This document shows, piece after piece, positions 7,903 through 17,426 of a stretch of 62,872 nt of DNA. Positions within the stretch are counted from its first letter, which is position 1. Every line of letters begins with the position of its first letter. Origin of the DNA: SLRI01 sp964576715 (GTDB taxonomy: Bacteria > Pseudomonadota > Alphaproteobacteria > Geminicoccales > Geminicoccaceae). The stretch spans positions 1-62,872 of the forward strand of contig CAZNWE010000014.1 in assembly GCA_964576715.1 (NCBI GenBank), in the 5' to 3' direction. Under the pieces are notes generated by a model. It worked only from the letters and a program-made list of their open reading frames with translations. It was not told where the DNA came from and did no database searches. Both the position numbers and the translations under genes were made by a program.

Positions 7903-8921
7903 GGGTCGGGATCAACGGCTTCGGCCGGATCGGGCGGCTCGCCGCCCGGGTGGGCCTCGGCGGGGTCGAGGGCAGCTTTCCGGCCCTCGACATCGTCCAT
8001 GTCAATGATCCCGGCTGCGATGCCGAAACAGCGGCGCATCTGCTCGAGTTCGACAGCGTGCACGGCCGGTTCCGTGCGGCGATCACTGCCGAGGCCGATG
8101 CGTTCACGGTGGATGGGCGGCGGATCGGCGTCAGCGGCCACAGTCGGCCGGCCGATCTGCCCTGGCGCGAGCTCGGGGTCGACATCGTGATCGAGAGCTC
8201 GGGTCGGTTCACCAAGCAGGCGTTGATCGAGCCGCATCTCGAGGGCGGTGCCAAGGCCGTGGTGGTCGCAGCCCCGGTCAAGGACGGCCCCTTGAACATC
8301 GTCATGGGCATCAACGACCATCTCTATGATCCGGCGACGCATCCGATCGTCACCGCTGCCTCCTGCACGACCAATTGCCTGGCACCGGTGGTCGGCCCCG
8401 TTCACAACGCCTTCGGCATCCGCCACGGGCTGATCACCACGGTGCACGACGTCACCAACACCCAGGTGATCGTCGACGCCCCGAAGAAGGACCTGAGGCG
8501 CGCTCGTTCAGCGCTCATGTCACTGATCCCGACGACGACGGGCTCGGCCACCGCCATAGCACTCATCTACCCGGAGCTCGAGGGCAAGCTGAACGGCCAT
8601 GCGGTCCGGGTGCCGCTCTTGACCGGATCGCTCACCGACTGCGTCTTCGAGCTGGACCGATCGGTAACGGCAGGCGAGGTCAACGACGTTTTGCGGGCGG
8701 CCGCCGAAGGGCCGCTGCAGGGGATTCTCGGCGTCGAGGAGCGGCCGCTGGTCTCGATCGACTTCAAGAGCGACACGCGATCGTCCATCGTGGATGCGCC
8801 ATCCACGATGGTGACCGACGGTACCATGGTGAAGATTTTCGCCTGGTACGACAACGAGATGGGCTATTCCTGCCGGATGGTCGAGCTGGTCGACAAGGTC
8901 GCCAGGGCGCTGCAGGAGTAG
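7899..8921 (+). CDS. ArsJ-associated glyceraldehyde-3-phosphate dehydrogenase
   Basis: A 340-residue GAPDH. With arsenate in place of phosphate, this class makes unstable 1-arseno-3-phosphoglycerate, which ArsJ exports. The NAD-binding motif NGFGRIG is at residues 6-12 and the catalytic cysteine is C156 in ASCTTNC. The GTG start at 7899 overlaps the arsC stop. The open frame continues upstream of this point, but that part is antisense-free shadow of arsC in another frame. arsJ begins 3 bases after the stop. The arsenic role is inferred from this coupling; the fold and chemistry are clear. Confidence 0.92.
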   Translation: MRVGINGFGRIGRLAARVGLGGVEGSFPALDIVHVNDPGCDAETAAHLLEFDSVHGRFRAAITAEADAFTVDGRRIGVSGHSRPADLPWRELGVDIVIESSGRFTKQALIEPHLEGGAKAVVVAAPVKDGPLNIVMGINDHLYDPATHPIVTAASCTTNCLAPVVGPVHNAFGIRHGLITTVHDVTNTQVIVDAPKKDLRRARSALMSLIPTTTGSATAIALIYPELEGKLNGHAVRVPLLTGSLTDCVFELDRSVTAGEVNDVLRAAAEGPLQGILGVEERPLVSIDFKSDTRSSIVDAPSTMVTDGTMVKIFAWYDNEMGYSCRMVELVDKVARALQE

Positions 8922-8924
8922 ACC

Positions 8925-10202
8925 TTGAACATCCGCGCCTACGGCATCGTCACCGCTGCCTATTGGGGTCAAACGATCACCGACGGTGCGTTGCACATGC
9001 TCGTGCTCCTGCACTTCTACACGCTCGGCTTCACCCCCTTTCAGATTGCGCTTCTCTTCGTCCTCTACGAACTCATGGGCGTGGTCACCAATCTCTGGGG
9101 TGGCTGGATCGCTGCCCGGTTCGGGCTCAACACCACGCTTTATGCGGGGCTCAGCCTGCAGATCCTGGCTTTGGCCTTGCTCGCCGCCCTCGACCCCGGC
9201 TGGCCGGTGCTCTGGTCGGTGGTTTATGCGACCGCCATGCAGGGGCTCGCCGGGATCGCCAAGGACCTCACCAAGATGAGCTCGAAGTCGGCGATCAAGC
9301 TGATCGTCGCCGAGGGGGCCAAGGGCACGCTCTTCAAGTGGGTGGCGATCCTCACGGGCTCGAAGAACGCGATGAAGGGGGCGGGCTTCTTTTTGGGTGG
9401 CCTGCTGCTCGCGACCGTCGGCTTCGTTGCGGCCCTCCTGCTGATGGCAGCGGTCCTCGTCGTCATTCTCGCGGCCACCTTGCTCAGTCTGCCCAAGGGC
9501 ATGGGCCGCGCCAAGAGCAAGCCGGCCATGGGCTCGCTCCTCGCCAAGTCGCCGGCGATCAACCGGCTGTCGGTCGCCCGCTTCTTCCTCTTCGGAGCGC
9601 GGGACATCTGGTTCGTGGTCGCCGTACCCATCTTCCTCTACGAGATCGCCGGTTGGAGCTTCATCCAGGTCTCGACCTTCCTCGCACTCTGGGTGATCGG
9701 CTACGGCATGGTCCAGGCGATCGCACCCCGGCTCGTCAGGGGCACCACCGCGGGTCTCGAGGGCGAGGTGCGAGCGGCGCGCTACTGGGTGTTGGCGCTG
9801 GCGATCCTGCCACTCGCCTTGGCCGTCGCCTTGGCGCAGATCGTCCCCTGGCCGCTCCTGGTGACCCATGGGGCTGAGCCGGTCACCCCCGTTGCCGGGG
9901 CCGGGCTCGCGATCGTCGTCGGGCTCGGGCTGTTCGGCGCCGTCTTTGCCGTCAATTCGTCGCTGCACTCTTTTTTGATCCTCGCCTACAGCCGGGCCGA
10001 GGACGTCGCCATGGATGTCGGCTTCTATTACATGGCCAATGCCGCCGGCAGGCTCGCCGGCTGTCTGCTGTCCGGCCTCGTCTACCAGCTTGCCGGCGTC
10101 GTCGGGGCCCTGCTCGGTGCCGCGGCCTTCCTCCTCGCCAGCTGGCTGGTCAGCCTGGCGCTGCCGACGCAGGCGCCGAAACCGGCTGTGCCCGCCACCT
10201 GA
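8925..10202 (+). CDS. arsJ: ArsJ, 1-arseno-3-phosphoglycerate efflux permease
   Basis: A major-facilitator-superfamily transporter of 425 residues with about twelve hydrophobic segments. It carries conserved ArsJ features such as GIAKDLTKMSSKSAIK near residues 107-122. In Pseudomonas, ArsJ together with the adjacent GAPDH gives arsenate resistance by exporting the arsenate-glycerate adduct. The start is TTG at 8925, seven bases after GGAG inside the GAPDH 3' end, so the two are tightly coupled. It is probably the last gene of the arsR-led operon. Confidence 0.92.
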   Translation: MNIRAYGIVTAAYWGQTITDGALHMLVLLHFYTLGFTPFQIALLFVLYELMGVVTNLWGGWIAARFGLNTTLYAGLSLQILALALLAALDPGWPVLWSVVYATAMQGLAGIAKDLTKMSSKSAIKLIVAEGAKGTLFKWVAILTGSKNAMKGAGFFLGGLLLATVGFVAALLLMAAVLVVILAATLLSLPKGMGRAKSKPAMGSLLAKSPAINRLSVARFFLFGARDIWFVVAVPIFLYEIAGWSFIQVSTFLALWVIGYGMVQAIAPRLVRGTTAGLEGEVRAARYWVLALAILPLALAVALAQIVPWPLLVTHGAEPVTPVAGAGLAIVVGLGLFGAVFAVNSSLHSFLILAYSRAEDVAMDVGFYYMANAAGRLAGCLLSGLVYQLAGVVGALLGAAAFLLASWLVSLALPTQAPKPAVPAT

Positions 10203-10301
10203 TACGCTCGCTCCAGTTGAAGAGCTTGTCAAAGCAGCGGCCTGCGCCACCTGTAGAGTAGATTATTCGAAACTTTCCGGTATGGGGCGGGGACCGCGAA
10301 C

Positions 10302-11426
10302 GTGAGCCTTGTTCGCCAACTGATGATCTCTTTCGTTCTCGTCGCCGGTGCCGCGGGTGCGTTTCTGATCTACGATCATCTGGCTGCCGACGGTGCGGCA
10401 CCAGCCGGCGGGTCGGGTGCGGGTCGGGCAGTCGGCGTCGTCGTCGCCGCGGCCGAGCAGGAGATGGTGCGCGATCGCGCCGAGGCCGTGGGCACCACGC
10501 TCGCCGACCAGGCCATCGAGATCGTGCCGCTCACTTCCGGGCGGATCACCGAGCTCACTTTCGAGCCTGGCGAACCGGTTCAGGCCGGTACCATCTTGAC
10601 CCGGCTCGACGACACGATCGAGCGCGCCGACCTCGCCGAGGCTCGAGCCATGGCGCAGGAGGCCAACTCGGCGCTCGAGCGCGGCCAGCGGCTGCGGACG
10701 AGCAACAACATCGCCGCCGCCACGTTGGTCGAGCTGCAGGCCGCGGCGAGTGCCGCCCAGGCGCGCGTCGACCGGGCAGCCCAGCGTCTCGAGGACCGTG
10801 TCGTCCGAGCGCCCTTCGACGGCGTCGTCGGCCTCCGCCGCGTCGACCTGGGCGCCAGGGTCGACGACGACACGGTGATCACCACCCTCGACGACCGCCG
10901 CGAGATGATCGTCGAGTTCTCGCTGCCCGAGCGGTTCTACGGCCAGGTTGCCCGCGGTCTCGCGGTCGAAGCGACGAGCACCAGCTTTCCGGACCGCAGT
11001 TTCGCCGGGGTCGTCACCACGATCGACACCCGGATCGACGTCGTCAGCCGCGCCTTTCGCGTTCGCGCTTCCCTGCCCAACCCGGACCTGCTGCTGCCCG
11101 CCGGCCTCTTCGTCCTGGTCGACGTGACCCTGGACGAGCGCGAGGCGGTAGTCGTGCCCGAGGAAGCCGTGGTCACCGAGGCTGGACGCACGGTCGTCTA
11201 CGTCGCTGCCGCGGACCAGGCCGAACGCCGGCCGGTCGAACTCGGCAGCCGCGTGGTCGGCCGGGTCGAGATCGCCTCGGGTCTCGAGGCGGGCGAGCTC
11301 GTGGTCATTCGCGGCTTGCAGCGGATGCGCGACGGCATCGGCATTCGCTACGAGCTTCCCGAAGACGACGCGGGCGAGCCGGTGGCCGCACCCGAGCTCG
11401 CGAGGCCGGTCGGGGACGTCGGATGA
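10302..11426 (+). CDS. RND efflux periplasmic adaptor (MFP) subunit
   Basis: A HlyD/AcrA-type membrane-fusion protein of 374 residues. An N-terminal hydrophobic segment (about 7-27) anchors it. A lipoyl-like half (TSGRITELTFEPGEPVQAG), an alpha-helical hairpin rich in Ala and Glu, and the second lipoyl half (VRAPFDGVVGLRRVDLGARV) follow, then beta-barrel and membrane-proximal domains. It starts at GTG 10302, and its stop overlaps the start of the RND pump (ATGA). No outer-membrane channel gene is adjacent, so a TolC-like protein must be supplied elsewhere. The substrate is unknown; linkage to arsenic genes is only positional. Confidence 0.92.
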   Translation: MSLVRQLMISFVLVAGAAGAFLIYDHLAADGAAPAGGSGAGRAVGVVVAAAEQEMVRDRAEAVGTTLADQAIEIVPLTSGRITELTFEPGEPVQAGTILTRLDDTIERADLAEARAMAQEANSALERGQRLRTSNNIAAATLVELQAAASAAQARVDRAAQRLEDRVVRAPFDGVVGLRRVDLGARVDDDTVITTLDDRREMIVEFSLPERFYGQVARGLAVEATSTSFPDRSFAGVVTTIDTRIDVVSRAFRVRASLPNPDLLLPAGLFVLVDVTLDEREAVVVPEEAVVTEAGRTVVYVAAADQAERRPVELGSRVVGRVEIASGLEAGELVVIRGLQRMRDGIGIRYELPEDDAGEPVAAPELARPVGDVG

Positions 11427-14400
11427 CGCTGTCGGAGCTCTGCATCCGCCGGCCGGTCCTGGCCACCGTCGTCAGCCTCCTGATCGTTGTCTTCGGCATC
11501 GCCTCGACCCTCCAGCTGCCGGTGCGCGAGCTGCCCGACGTCGATCAGGCCGTGGTCACCGTGACGACGACCTATACCGGTGCGGCACCCGAGATCATCG
11601 ATACCGATGTCACCGAGCTGATCGAGGGCGCCGTGGCGGGCGTTTCGGGCGTACGCGAGATCCGCTCCGAAAGCCGCCGCGGCCGCGGTCGCACCACCAT
11701 CACCTTCAATGTCGATCGCGACATCGACCAGGCCGCCAACGACGTGCGCGATGCGGTGGCGCGGGTGCGCAACGACCTGCCGGGCGATGCCGACGAGCCA
11801 CAGATCACCAAGAGCGACAGCGACGCCGACCCGGTGATCCGCATCGGCGTCGTCTCCGACCGGATGACACCGTCCGAGATCACCGACTATATCGAGCGCT
11901 TCCTGGTTGACCGGCTGGCCACCCTCGACGGCGTCGCCAATGTCGAGATCAACGGCCAGCGGCGCTTCGCCATTCGCATCTGGCTCGACCGCCGCGCCAT
12001 GGCGGCACGCAACCTGACCGTCGCCGACATCGAGGGAGCGCTCAGACGCAACAATCTGGAGCTGCCGGCCGGCGAGGTGGAATCGCTCACCCGCGAGCTC
12101 GCGGTTCGCCTCGACAGCCGCCTCGCGGACGTCGAAGCCTTCCGCCGCATCGTCGTCTCGACCAGCGCCGGCTACCCGATCCGCCTCGGCGATGTCGCCG
12201 AGGTGGAGCTCGGCAGCGAGGACGAATCGACCTTTGTGCGCTCGGACGGCCGCGCCGCGGTCGGGCTCAGCGTGCTGCGCCAGTCGCAATCCAACATCAT
12301 CGAGATCTCGAATGCCGTCCGTGCCGAGCTCGAGGCGCTGAAACCGACCCTGCCGGTCGGCATGGAGCTGCTCGTCGGCTCGGACGAGGCCATCTTCATC
12401 CGCGCCACGATCAAGGAGGTGCTGACAGCACTCGGCATCGCCGTCGTCCTCGTCGTGCTCGTCATCTTCGCCTTCCTCCTATCCCTTCGCGCAACCCTGG
12501 TGCCGGCGGTGACCATCCCGGTCGCCATCATCGGCAGCTTCATGCTGATCCTCTTGCTCGGCTTCTCGATCAACGTGTTGACGCTGCTGGCGTTGATCCT
12601 GGCGATCGGCCTCGTCGTCGACGACGCCATCGTCATGCTCGAGAACATCCAGCGCCGGATCGACGAGGGCCTGCCGCCGGTGGCGGCTTCGGTCCTGGGC
12701 GCCAAGCAGGTCACCTTCGCGATCATCGCGACCTCGTTGACGCTGATCGCCGTCTTCGTGCCGCTCTCCTTCATGCAGGGTGCCGTGGGGCGCCTCTTCG
12801 TCGAGTTCGGCCTGGTGCTGGCCGCTGCCGTGGTCATCTCGACCTTCGTCGCCCTCACCGTTTGTCCGGCCCTCTGCTCGCGCGTGCTCAAGGGCCGCAA
12901 GCCGGGTGGCGACAGCCCGGCCGAGGTCGGGCGAGTCGGCCGGGCCTTCATGAACGGCTACAGACGGTTGCTGGGCCAGGCGCTGGCCGCCCCCTTGCCG
13001 GTGATCGTGTTGGCGCTGTTGCTCGCCGGCACCAGCTTCGGGCTCTACCGCACACTGCCGCAAGAGCTGGCGCCGACCGAGGATCGCGGCGTCTTCTTCG
13101 TACCGGTGACGGCACCGCAGGGCAGCACCGTGGCCTATACCGACGAGCAGGTCGCCCTGGTCGAGCTGGCCATAGCGCCGCTGCTCGAGAGCGGCGAGGC
13201 GGAACGCGTCTTCGCGATTGTCGGCAGCGGCAATCGAGGCAATCGGGGCTTCGTCGTCGCCCGGCTCGCCGAGTGGGGCGATCGCGAGCGGTCGCAGGGC
13301 GAAATCGTCCGCTCGCTCATCCCCGAGATCAGTGGCATCAGCGGCATCCGTGCCTTCCCGGTGAGCCCGGCCGGGCTCGGCCTGCGCGGCTCCGGCTCGC
13401 CGCTTCGCGTGGTCATCGGCGGGCCCGATTTCGCCAGCGTCAAGGCGTGGGGCGAAGAGATCCTGGCACTGGCCCGGGAGAACACCAGTCTTGAAAACCT
13501 CGACATCGACTTCGAGGAGAACCAGCCGCAGCTCACGCTGCGCGTCGATCGCGATCGCGCCGACGATCTCGGCATCCCGCTCGAGACCATCGCCCAGACC
13601 CTGCAGACCCTCCTGGCCTCGCGCGAGGTCACCGAGTTCATCGACCGCGGCCGCGAATACGCCGTGATCCTCCAGGCGCGGCGCGAGGACCGCCAGAGCC
13701 CGACCGACCTCGCCAACATCTTCGTTCGCGGCAATAGCGGCGACCTCGTGCCGCTCGGTGCCCTCGTGACCCCGGAGGAAGGGGCGACCGCGCCCGAGCT
13801 CACCCGTTTCGACCGCCTGCCGGCGGTGACCATCACCGCCTCCCTGGCGGACGGCTACGACCTGGGCTCGGCCATCCGCTACATGGAGGAGATCGCCCTC
13901 GAGACCCTGCCGCCGGAAGCCCGGCTGGGCTTCGCCGGGCAGAGCCGCGAATTCCTCGACGCCTCGGGCGGCCTCCTCGTCACCTTCGCCCTGGCACTGG
14001 TCATCGTCTTTCTGGTCCTCGCTGCCCAGTTCGAGAGCTGGGTCCACCCGCTCATCATCATGCTCTCGGTGCCCCTGGCCGTTGCCGGGGCCCTCTTCTC
14101 GCTCTGGTTCACCGGTGGCGGCCTCAACGTCTACAGCCAGATCGGCATCGTGCTGCTGATCGGCTTGATGGCCAAGAACGGCATCCTCATCGTCGAGTTC
14201 GCCAATCAGCTCCGCGACGAGGGGATGAGTGTGCGCGAGGCGGTGCTCGAGGCCTCGGCCTTGCGCTTGCGGCCGATCGTCATGACGGTCGTTTCGACGG
14301 TCCTCGGTGCCGTGCCGCTGGTCATCGCCAGTGGTGCCGGGGCCGAGAGCCGGATCGCCATCGGCACGGTGATCATCGGCGGCCTCGGCCTCGCCTCGAT

Positions 14401-14539
14401 CCTCACCCTCTTCCTGACACCGGTCCTCTACGACCTCCTCGCCCGCTTCGCCCGACCGTCGGGTGCCGTGGGCGCGCAGCTCGAGCGTGAGCTTCAGGAG
14501 ATCCGCGACCGGGAGCGACAAGGCCAGCCGGCCGAATAG
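11423..14539 (+). CDS. RND efflux pump inner-membrane permease (HAE1 type)
   Basis: A 1038-residue proton-driven RND transporter of the AcrB/MexB/MdtB class. It shows the N-terminal membrane helix with RRPVLATVVSLLIVVFG, two large periplasmic loops, and the helix-4 pair of aspartates in GLVVDDAIVMLENIQR. The repeat in the second half has AKNGILIVEFANQLRDEG. It overlaps the adaptor gene by four bases. Drug or metabolite export across both membranes is expected. CusA-type methionine relay residues were not checked, so metal export cannot be ruled out. Confidence 0.94.
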   Translation: MTLSELCIRRPVLATVVSLLIVVFGIASTLQLPVRELPDVDQAVVTVTTTYTGAAPEIIDTDVTELIEGAVAGVSGVREIRSESRRGRGRTTITFNVDRDIDQAANDVRDAVARVRNDLPGDADEPQITKSDSDADPVIRIGVVSDRMTPSEITDYIERFLVDRLATLDGVANVEINGQRRFAIRIWLDRRAMAARNLTVADIEGALRRNNLELPAGEVESLTRELAVRLDSRLADVEAFRRIVVSTSAGYPIRLGDVAEVELGSEDESTFVRSDGRAAVGLSVLRQSQSNIIEISNAVRAELEALKPTLPVGMELLVGSDEAIFIRATIKEVLTALGIAVVLVVLVIFAFLLSLRATLVPAVTIPVAIIGSFMLILLLGFSINVLTLLALILAIGLVVDDAIVMLENIQRRIDEGLPPVAASVLGAKQVTFAIIATSLTLIAVFVPLSFMQGAVGRLFVEFGLVLAAAVVISTFVALTVCPALCSRVLKGRKPGGDSPAEVGRVGRAFMNGYRRLLGQALAAPLPVIVLALLLAGTSFGLYRTLPQELAPTEDRGVFFVPVTAPQGSTVAYTDEQVALVELAIAPLLESGEAERVFAIVGSGNRGNRGFVVARLAEWGDRERSQGEIVRSLIPEISGISGIRAFPVSPAGLGLRGSGSPLRVVIGGPDFASVKAWGEEILALARENTSLENLDIDFEENQPQLTLRVDRDRADDLGIPLETIAQTLQTLLASREVTEFIDRGREYAVILQARREDRQSPTDLANIFVRGNSGDLVPLGALVTPEEGATAPELTRFDRLPAVTITASLADGYDLGSAIRYMEEIALETLPPEARLGFAGQSREFLDASGGLLVTFALALVIVFLVLAAQFESWVHPLIIMLSVPLAVAGALFSLWFTGGGLNVYSQIGIVLLIGLMAKNGILIVEFANQLRDEGMSVREAVLEASALRLRPIVMTVVSTVLGAVPLVIASGAGAESRIAIGTVIIGGLGLASILTLFLTPVLYDLLARFARPSGAVGAQLERELQEIRDRERQGQPAE

Positions 14540-14703
14540 GCAGCGGACCGGCCCTTTCCCTCGGCATTCCCGTCATGGTTGCGCTGAAACCAGGCCTGCG
14601 AGGTACGATGGGGTGAGATTGGCACGGCCCCCACCAGCCCGCTCTTGCCAACGCCAGTCACCCATGGTCATTTCGCTGGCCAAGGACAAAACGGGGAGGC
14701 CGA

Positions 14704-15909
14704 ATGGTCAAGGCCTATGTCGCCGGCACGCTCGACAGCAAGGTTGCCGAGCATGCCTACATCCGCGACTGTCTCACCGCCGCCGGGGTGGCGACCCAGC
14801 TGGTCGATCTCGGCACCAGCGGTGCCGCCGCACCGGCCGCCGAGGTGAGTGCCGCCGAGGTCGCGCGGCACCATCCGGACGGTCCGAGCGCGGTCTTCAC
14901 CGGGGATCGCGGCACCGCCGTCAGCGCCATGGCCGAGGCCTTTCGCCGCTTCGCCTTGGCGCAGCCCGACCTCGGTGGGCTGATCGGCGCCGGCGGCTCC
15001 GGCAACACCGCGCTTGTCGCCCCCGCCATGCGCGCCCTGCCGGTGGGCCTGCCGAAGGTACTGGTCTCGACCGTGGCCTCGGGCAATGTCGCCCCCTATG
15101 TCGGCCCGGCCGACATCACCATGGTCCATGCCGTGGCCGATGTGCAGGGCCTCAATACCATCACCCGCCGGGTCCTCGGTAATGCCGCCCATGCCCTGGC
15201 CGGGATGATGCAGCACACGATTCCGCTACCCGCCACGGCCGCCAAGCCGGCGATCGGCCTCACCATGTTCGGCGTCACCACGGCCTGCGTCCAGGCGGTG
15301 ACCAAGGCCCTGGAAACCGACTACGACTGCCTCGTCTTCCACGCCACCGGCACCGGCGGCCAGGCGCTCGAGAAGCTCGTCGAGAGCGGCCTCGTCGAGG
15401 CGATGGTCGATCTGACCACGACCGAGATCGCCGATCTTCTCGTCGGCGGCGTCATGCCGGCAACCGAGGCCAGGCTCGACGCGGTGATCGCGACCGGCAT
15501 CCCCTATGTCGGCTCCGTGGGTGCCCTCGACATGGTCAATTTCGGCGCGCGCGACACGGTGCCGGCGGCCTTTCGGGAGCGCCGGCTCTACGTCCACAAC
15601 CCCAACGTCACGCTGATGCGAACGACGCCGGCGGAGAACGCCGAGTTCGCCCGCTGGCTCGCCGCCAAGCTCAACCGCATGACCGGGCCGGTGCGCGTTC
15701 TCCTCCCCGAGGGCGGCGTCTCCGCGATCGACGTCGACGGCGCGCCCTTCTTCGATCCCGAGGCCGACCGCGTGCTCTTCGATACCCTGGAGGCGGCCTT
15801 CGAGCCTGCCGCCAATCGCCGTCTCGTCCGCGTTCCCGCCGCCATCAACGACCACAGCTTCGCGGCCGCGGTCGTCGCCGCGTTTCGCGACATCACCGCC
15901 GGAGCCTGA
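14704..15909 (+). CDS. UPF0261 (Tm-1 N-terminal-like, ATP-binding) protein
   Basis: A 401-residue member of UPF0261, homologous to the N-terminal part of the plant Tm-1 antiviral protein. The N-terminus (VKAYVAGTLDSKVAEHAYIR) and the segment around GAGGSGNTALVAPAM are typical. Its cellular function is unknown. It opens a five-gene block with only 3 bases before the next gene, which encodes the other half of a Tm-1 protein, and is followed by PEP phosphotransfer proteins. The context suggests a phosphoenolpyruvate-linked role, but no reaction is established. Confidence 0.88.
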   Translation: MVKAYVAGTLDSKVAEHAYIRDCLTAAGVATQLVDLGTSGAAAPAAEVSAAEVARHHPDGPSAVFTGDRGTAVSAMAEAFRRFALAQPDLGGLIGAGGSGNTALVAPAMRALPVGLPKVLVSTVASGNVAPYVGPADITMVHAVADVQGLNTITRRVLGNAAHALAGMMQHTIPLPATAAKPAIGLTMFGVTTACVQAVTKALETDYDCLVFHATGTGGQALEKLVESGLVEAMVDLTTTEIADLLVGGVMPATEARLDAVIATGIPYVGSVGALDMVNFGARDTVPAAFRERRLYVHNPNVTLMRTTPAENAEFARWLAAKLNRMTGPVRVLLPEGGVSAIDVDGAPFFDPEADRVLFDTLEAAFEPAANRRLVRVPAAINDHSFAAAVVAAFRDITAGA

Positions 15910-15912
15910 GCC

Positions 15913-16758
15913 ATGCCACGTTTCGCCCGCCAGGAGCTGATGGAACGGTTCGCCGACATGGCGCGCCGCCGGGTGCCGATCATCGGCGGCGGCGCCGGCA
16001 CCGGGCTCTCTGCCAAGTGCGAGGAGGCGGGCGGCATCGATCTCATCGTCATCTACAATTCCGGCCGCTATCGGATGGCCGGCCGCGGCTCGCTCGCCGG
16101 CCTCCTGGCCTACGGCAACGCCAACGAGATCGTCGTCGAGATGGCGCGCGAGGTGCTGCCGGTGGTCGAGCGCACGCCGGTTCTCGCCGGGGTCAATGGG
16201 ACAGACCCCTTCATGCTCCGCGACAAGCTGCTGCGCGACCTCGCCGAGATGGGCTTCTCCGGCATCCAGAACTTCCCCACCGTGGGCCTCATCGACGGCA
16301 CCTTCCGGGCCAATCTGGAGGAGACCGGCATGGGCTATGGTCTCGAGGTCGAGCTGATCGCGGCTGCCCGAAAGCTCGACCTTTTGACCACGCCCTACGT
16401 CTTCTCGCGGGCCGATGCCATCGCCATGGCCGAGGCCGGTGCGGACATCGTCGTCACCCATATGGGCCTCACCACGGGCGGGGCGATCGGTGCCGAAACC
16501 GCCCTGGCGCTCACCGAATGCCCAGCCCTGGTCGACGACTGGGCCGCGGGCGCGCTCGAGGTGAACCCCGACATTCTCGTGCTCTGCCACGGCGGGCCGA
16601 TCGCGATGCCCGAGGATGCTGCCTATGTCCTGAGGCATGCGAGGCATTGCCATGGCTTCTACGGTGCGTCATCCATGGAGCGCCTGCCGACAGAGCAGGC
16701 GCTCGAAGCACAGGTCGCGGCGTTCAAGGCGATCGAGGCAACGATCGGGGCAGGCTGA
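15913..16758 (+). CDS. PEP hydrolase-family TIM-barrel protein (Tm-1 C-terminal-like)
   Basis: A 281-residue TIM-barrel protein of the phosphoenolpyruvate hydrolase/PEP-mutase-like family, equivalent to the C-terminal domain of plant Tm-1. Typical segments are PIIGGGAGTGLSAKCEEAGG near the N-terminus, NFPTVGLIDG in the middle, and HGGPIAMPEDA and GFYGASSMERLP near the end. It is spaced 3 bases from the UPF0261 gene and abuts dhaM with no gap. The reaction is not known; family names suggest PEP-like substrates. No signal peptide is visible. Confidence 0.87.
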   Translation: MPRFARQELMERFADMARRRVPIIGGGAGTGLSAKCEEAGGIDLIVIYNSGRYRMAGRGSLAGLLAYGNANEIVVEMAREVLPVVERTPVLAGVNGTDPFMLRDKLLRDLAEMGFSGIQNFPTVGLIDGTFRANLEETGMGYGLEVELIAAARKLDLLTTPYVFSRADAIAMAEAGADIVVTHMGLTTGGAIGAETALALTECPALVDDWAAGALEVNPDILVLCHGGPIAMPEDAAYVLRHARHCHGFYGASSMERLPTEQALEAQVAAFKAIEATIGAG

Positions 16759-17145
16759 ATGACGGATACGGTTGGCATTCTGGTCGTCTCGCATTCGGCC
16801 AAGGTGGCCGAGGGGACGATCGACATGGTCCGGCAGATGGTCGGCGACGACGTCGTCTGTGCCGGTGTGGGTGGCGATCCGGACGGCGGGCTCGGCGTCG
16901 ATGTCGCGGCAATCCTGGCCGGCATCGAGGCGGTCTGGTCGCCCGCCGGGGTCGCCGTGTTCGTCGACCTGGGTGGGGCCGAGATGAACAGCGACATGGC
17001 GATCGAAATGCTCGACGAGACCAGGCGACGGCTGGTGCGGGTCTGCGCGGCGCCGATCGTCGAGGGTGCTGTGATCGCCGCCACCGAGGCATCGTCCGGC
17101 AGCCCGCTCGACGAGGTGGTGGCCGCGGCCGAGGAGATGGGCTGA
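16759..17145 (+). CDS. dhaM: DhaM-type PTS IIA phosphotransfer protein
   Basis: A 128-residue EIIA-mannose-family domain like the N-terminal part of DhaM. The phosphorylated histidine is H12 in LVVSHSAKVAEG, and GVGGDPDGGLGVD and DLGGAEMNSD are family features. In the known system DhaM phosphorylates DhaL-bound ADP so that DhaK can phosphorylate dihydroxyacetone. Here HPr and enzyme I are separate downstream genes, and no dhaK or dhaL is present. The stop and the HPr start overlap by one base (TGATG). Confidence 0.88.
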   Translation: MTDTVGILVVSHSAKVAEGTIDMVRQMVGDDVVCAGVGGDPDGGLGVDVAAILAGIEAVWSPAGVAVFVDLGGAEMNSDMAIEMLDETRRRLVRVCAAPIVEGAVIAATEASSGSPLDEVVAAAEEMG

Positions 17146-17426
17146 TGACGACGGCCAAGGCGACGCTCACCATCACCCACCCGACCGGGCTGCATGCCAG
17201 GCCCGCGGTCAAGCTCACCAAGCTCGCCAAGACCTTCCCGGCGAGCATCCGGCTGCGCCCATTGCCCGACGGCACCTGGATCGATGCCAAGAGCATCGTC
17301 AAGGTCATGGCCTTGAAGCTGCGGACGGGCACCGCGATGGAGGTCGAGGCGGAAGGCGAGGCGGCTGCGGCCGCCATCGAGGCGATCAGCGGCCTCGTCA
17401 CCCGAAATTTCGACGAACATGCCTGA
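17145..17426 (+). CDS. HPr phosphocarrier protein
   Basis: A 93-residue HPr-like carrier. H17 in HPTGLHARPA is the phosphorylation site, and DAKSIVKVM supplies S50, the equivalent of the regulatory serine in Gram-positive HPr. It starts with an ATG that overlaps the dhaM stop by one base, and its end overlaps enzyme I by eight bases, so the three phosphorelay proteins should be made together. It probably transfers phosphate from the neighbouring enzyme I to DhaM. No HprK gene lies nearby. Confidence 0.9.
   Translation: MTTAKATLTITHPTGLHARPAVKLTKLAKTFPASIRLRPLPDGTWIDAKSIVKVMALKLRTGTAMEVEAEGEAAAAAIEAISGLVTRNFDEHA

Noticed and set aside
12479..14521. Long antisense frame opposite the RND pump
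   Set aside because: Composition is repetitive Asp/Gly/Arg/His-rich, with no motifs; the sense gene is unmistakable.
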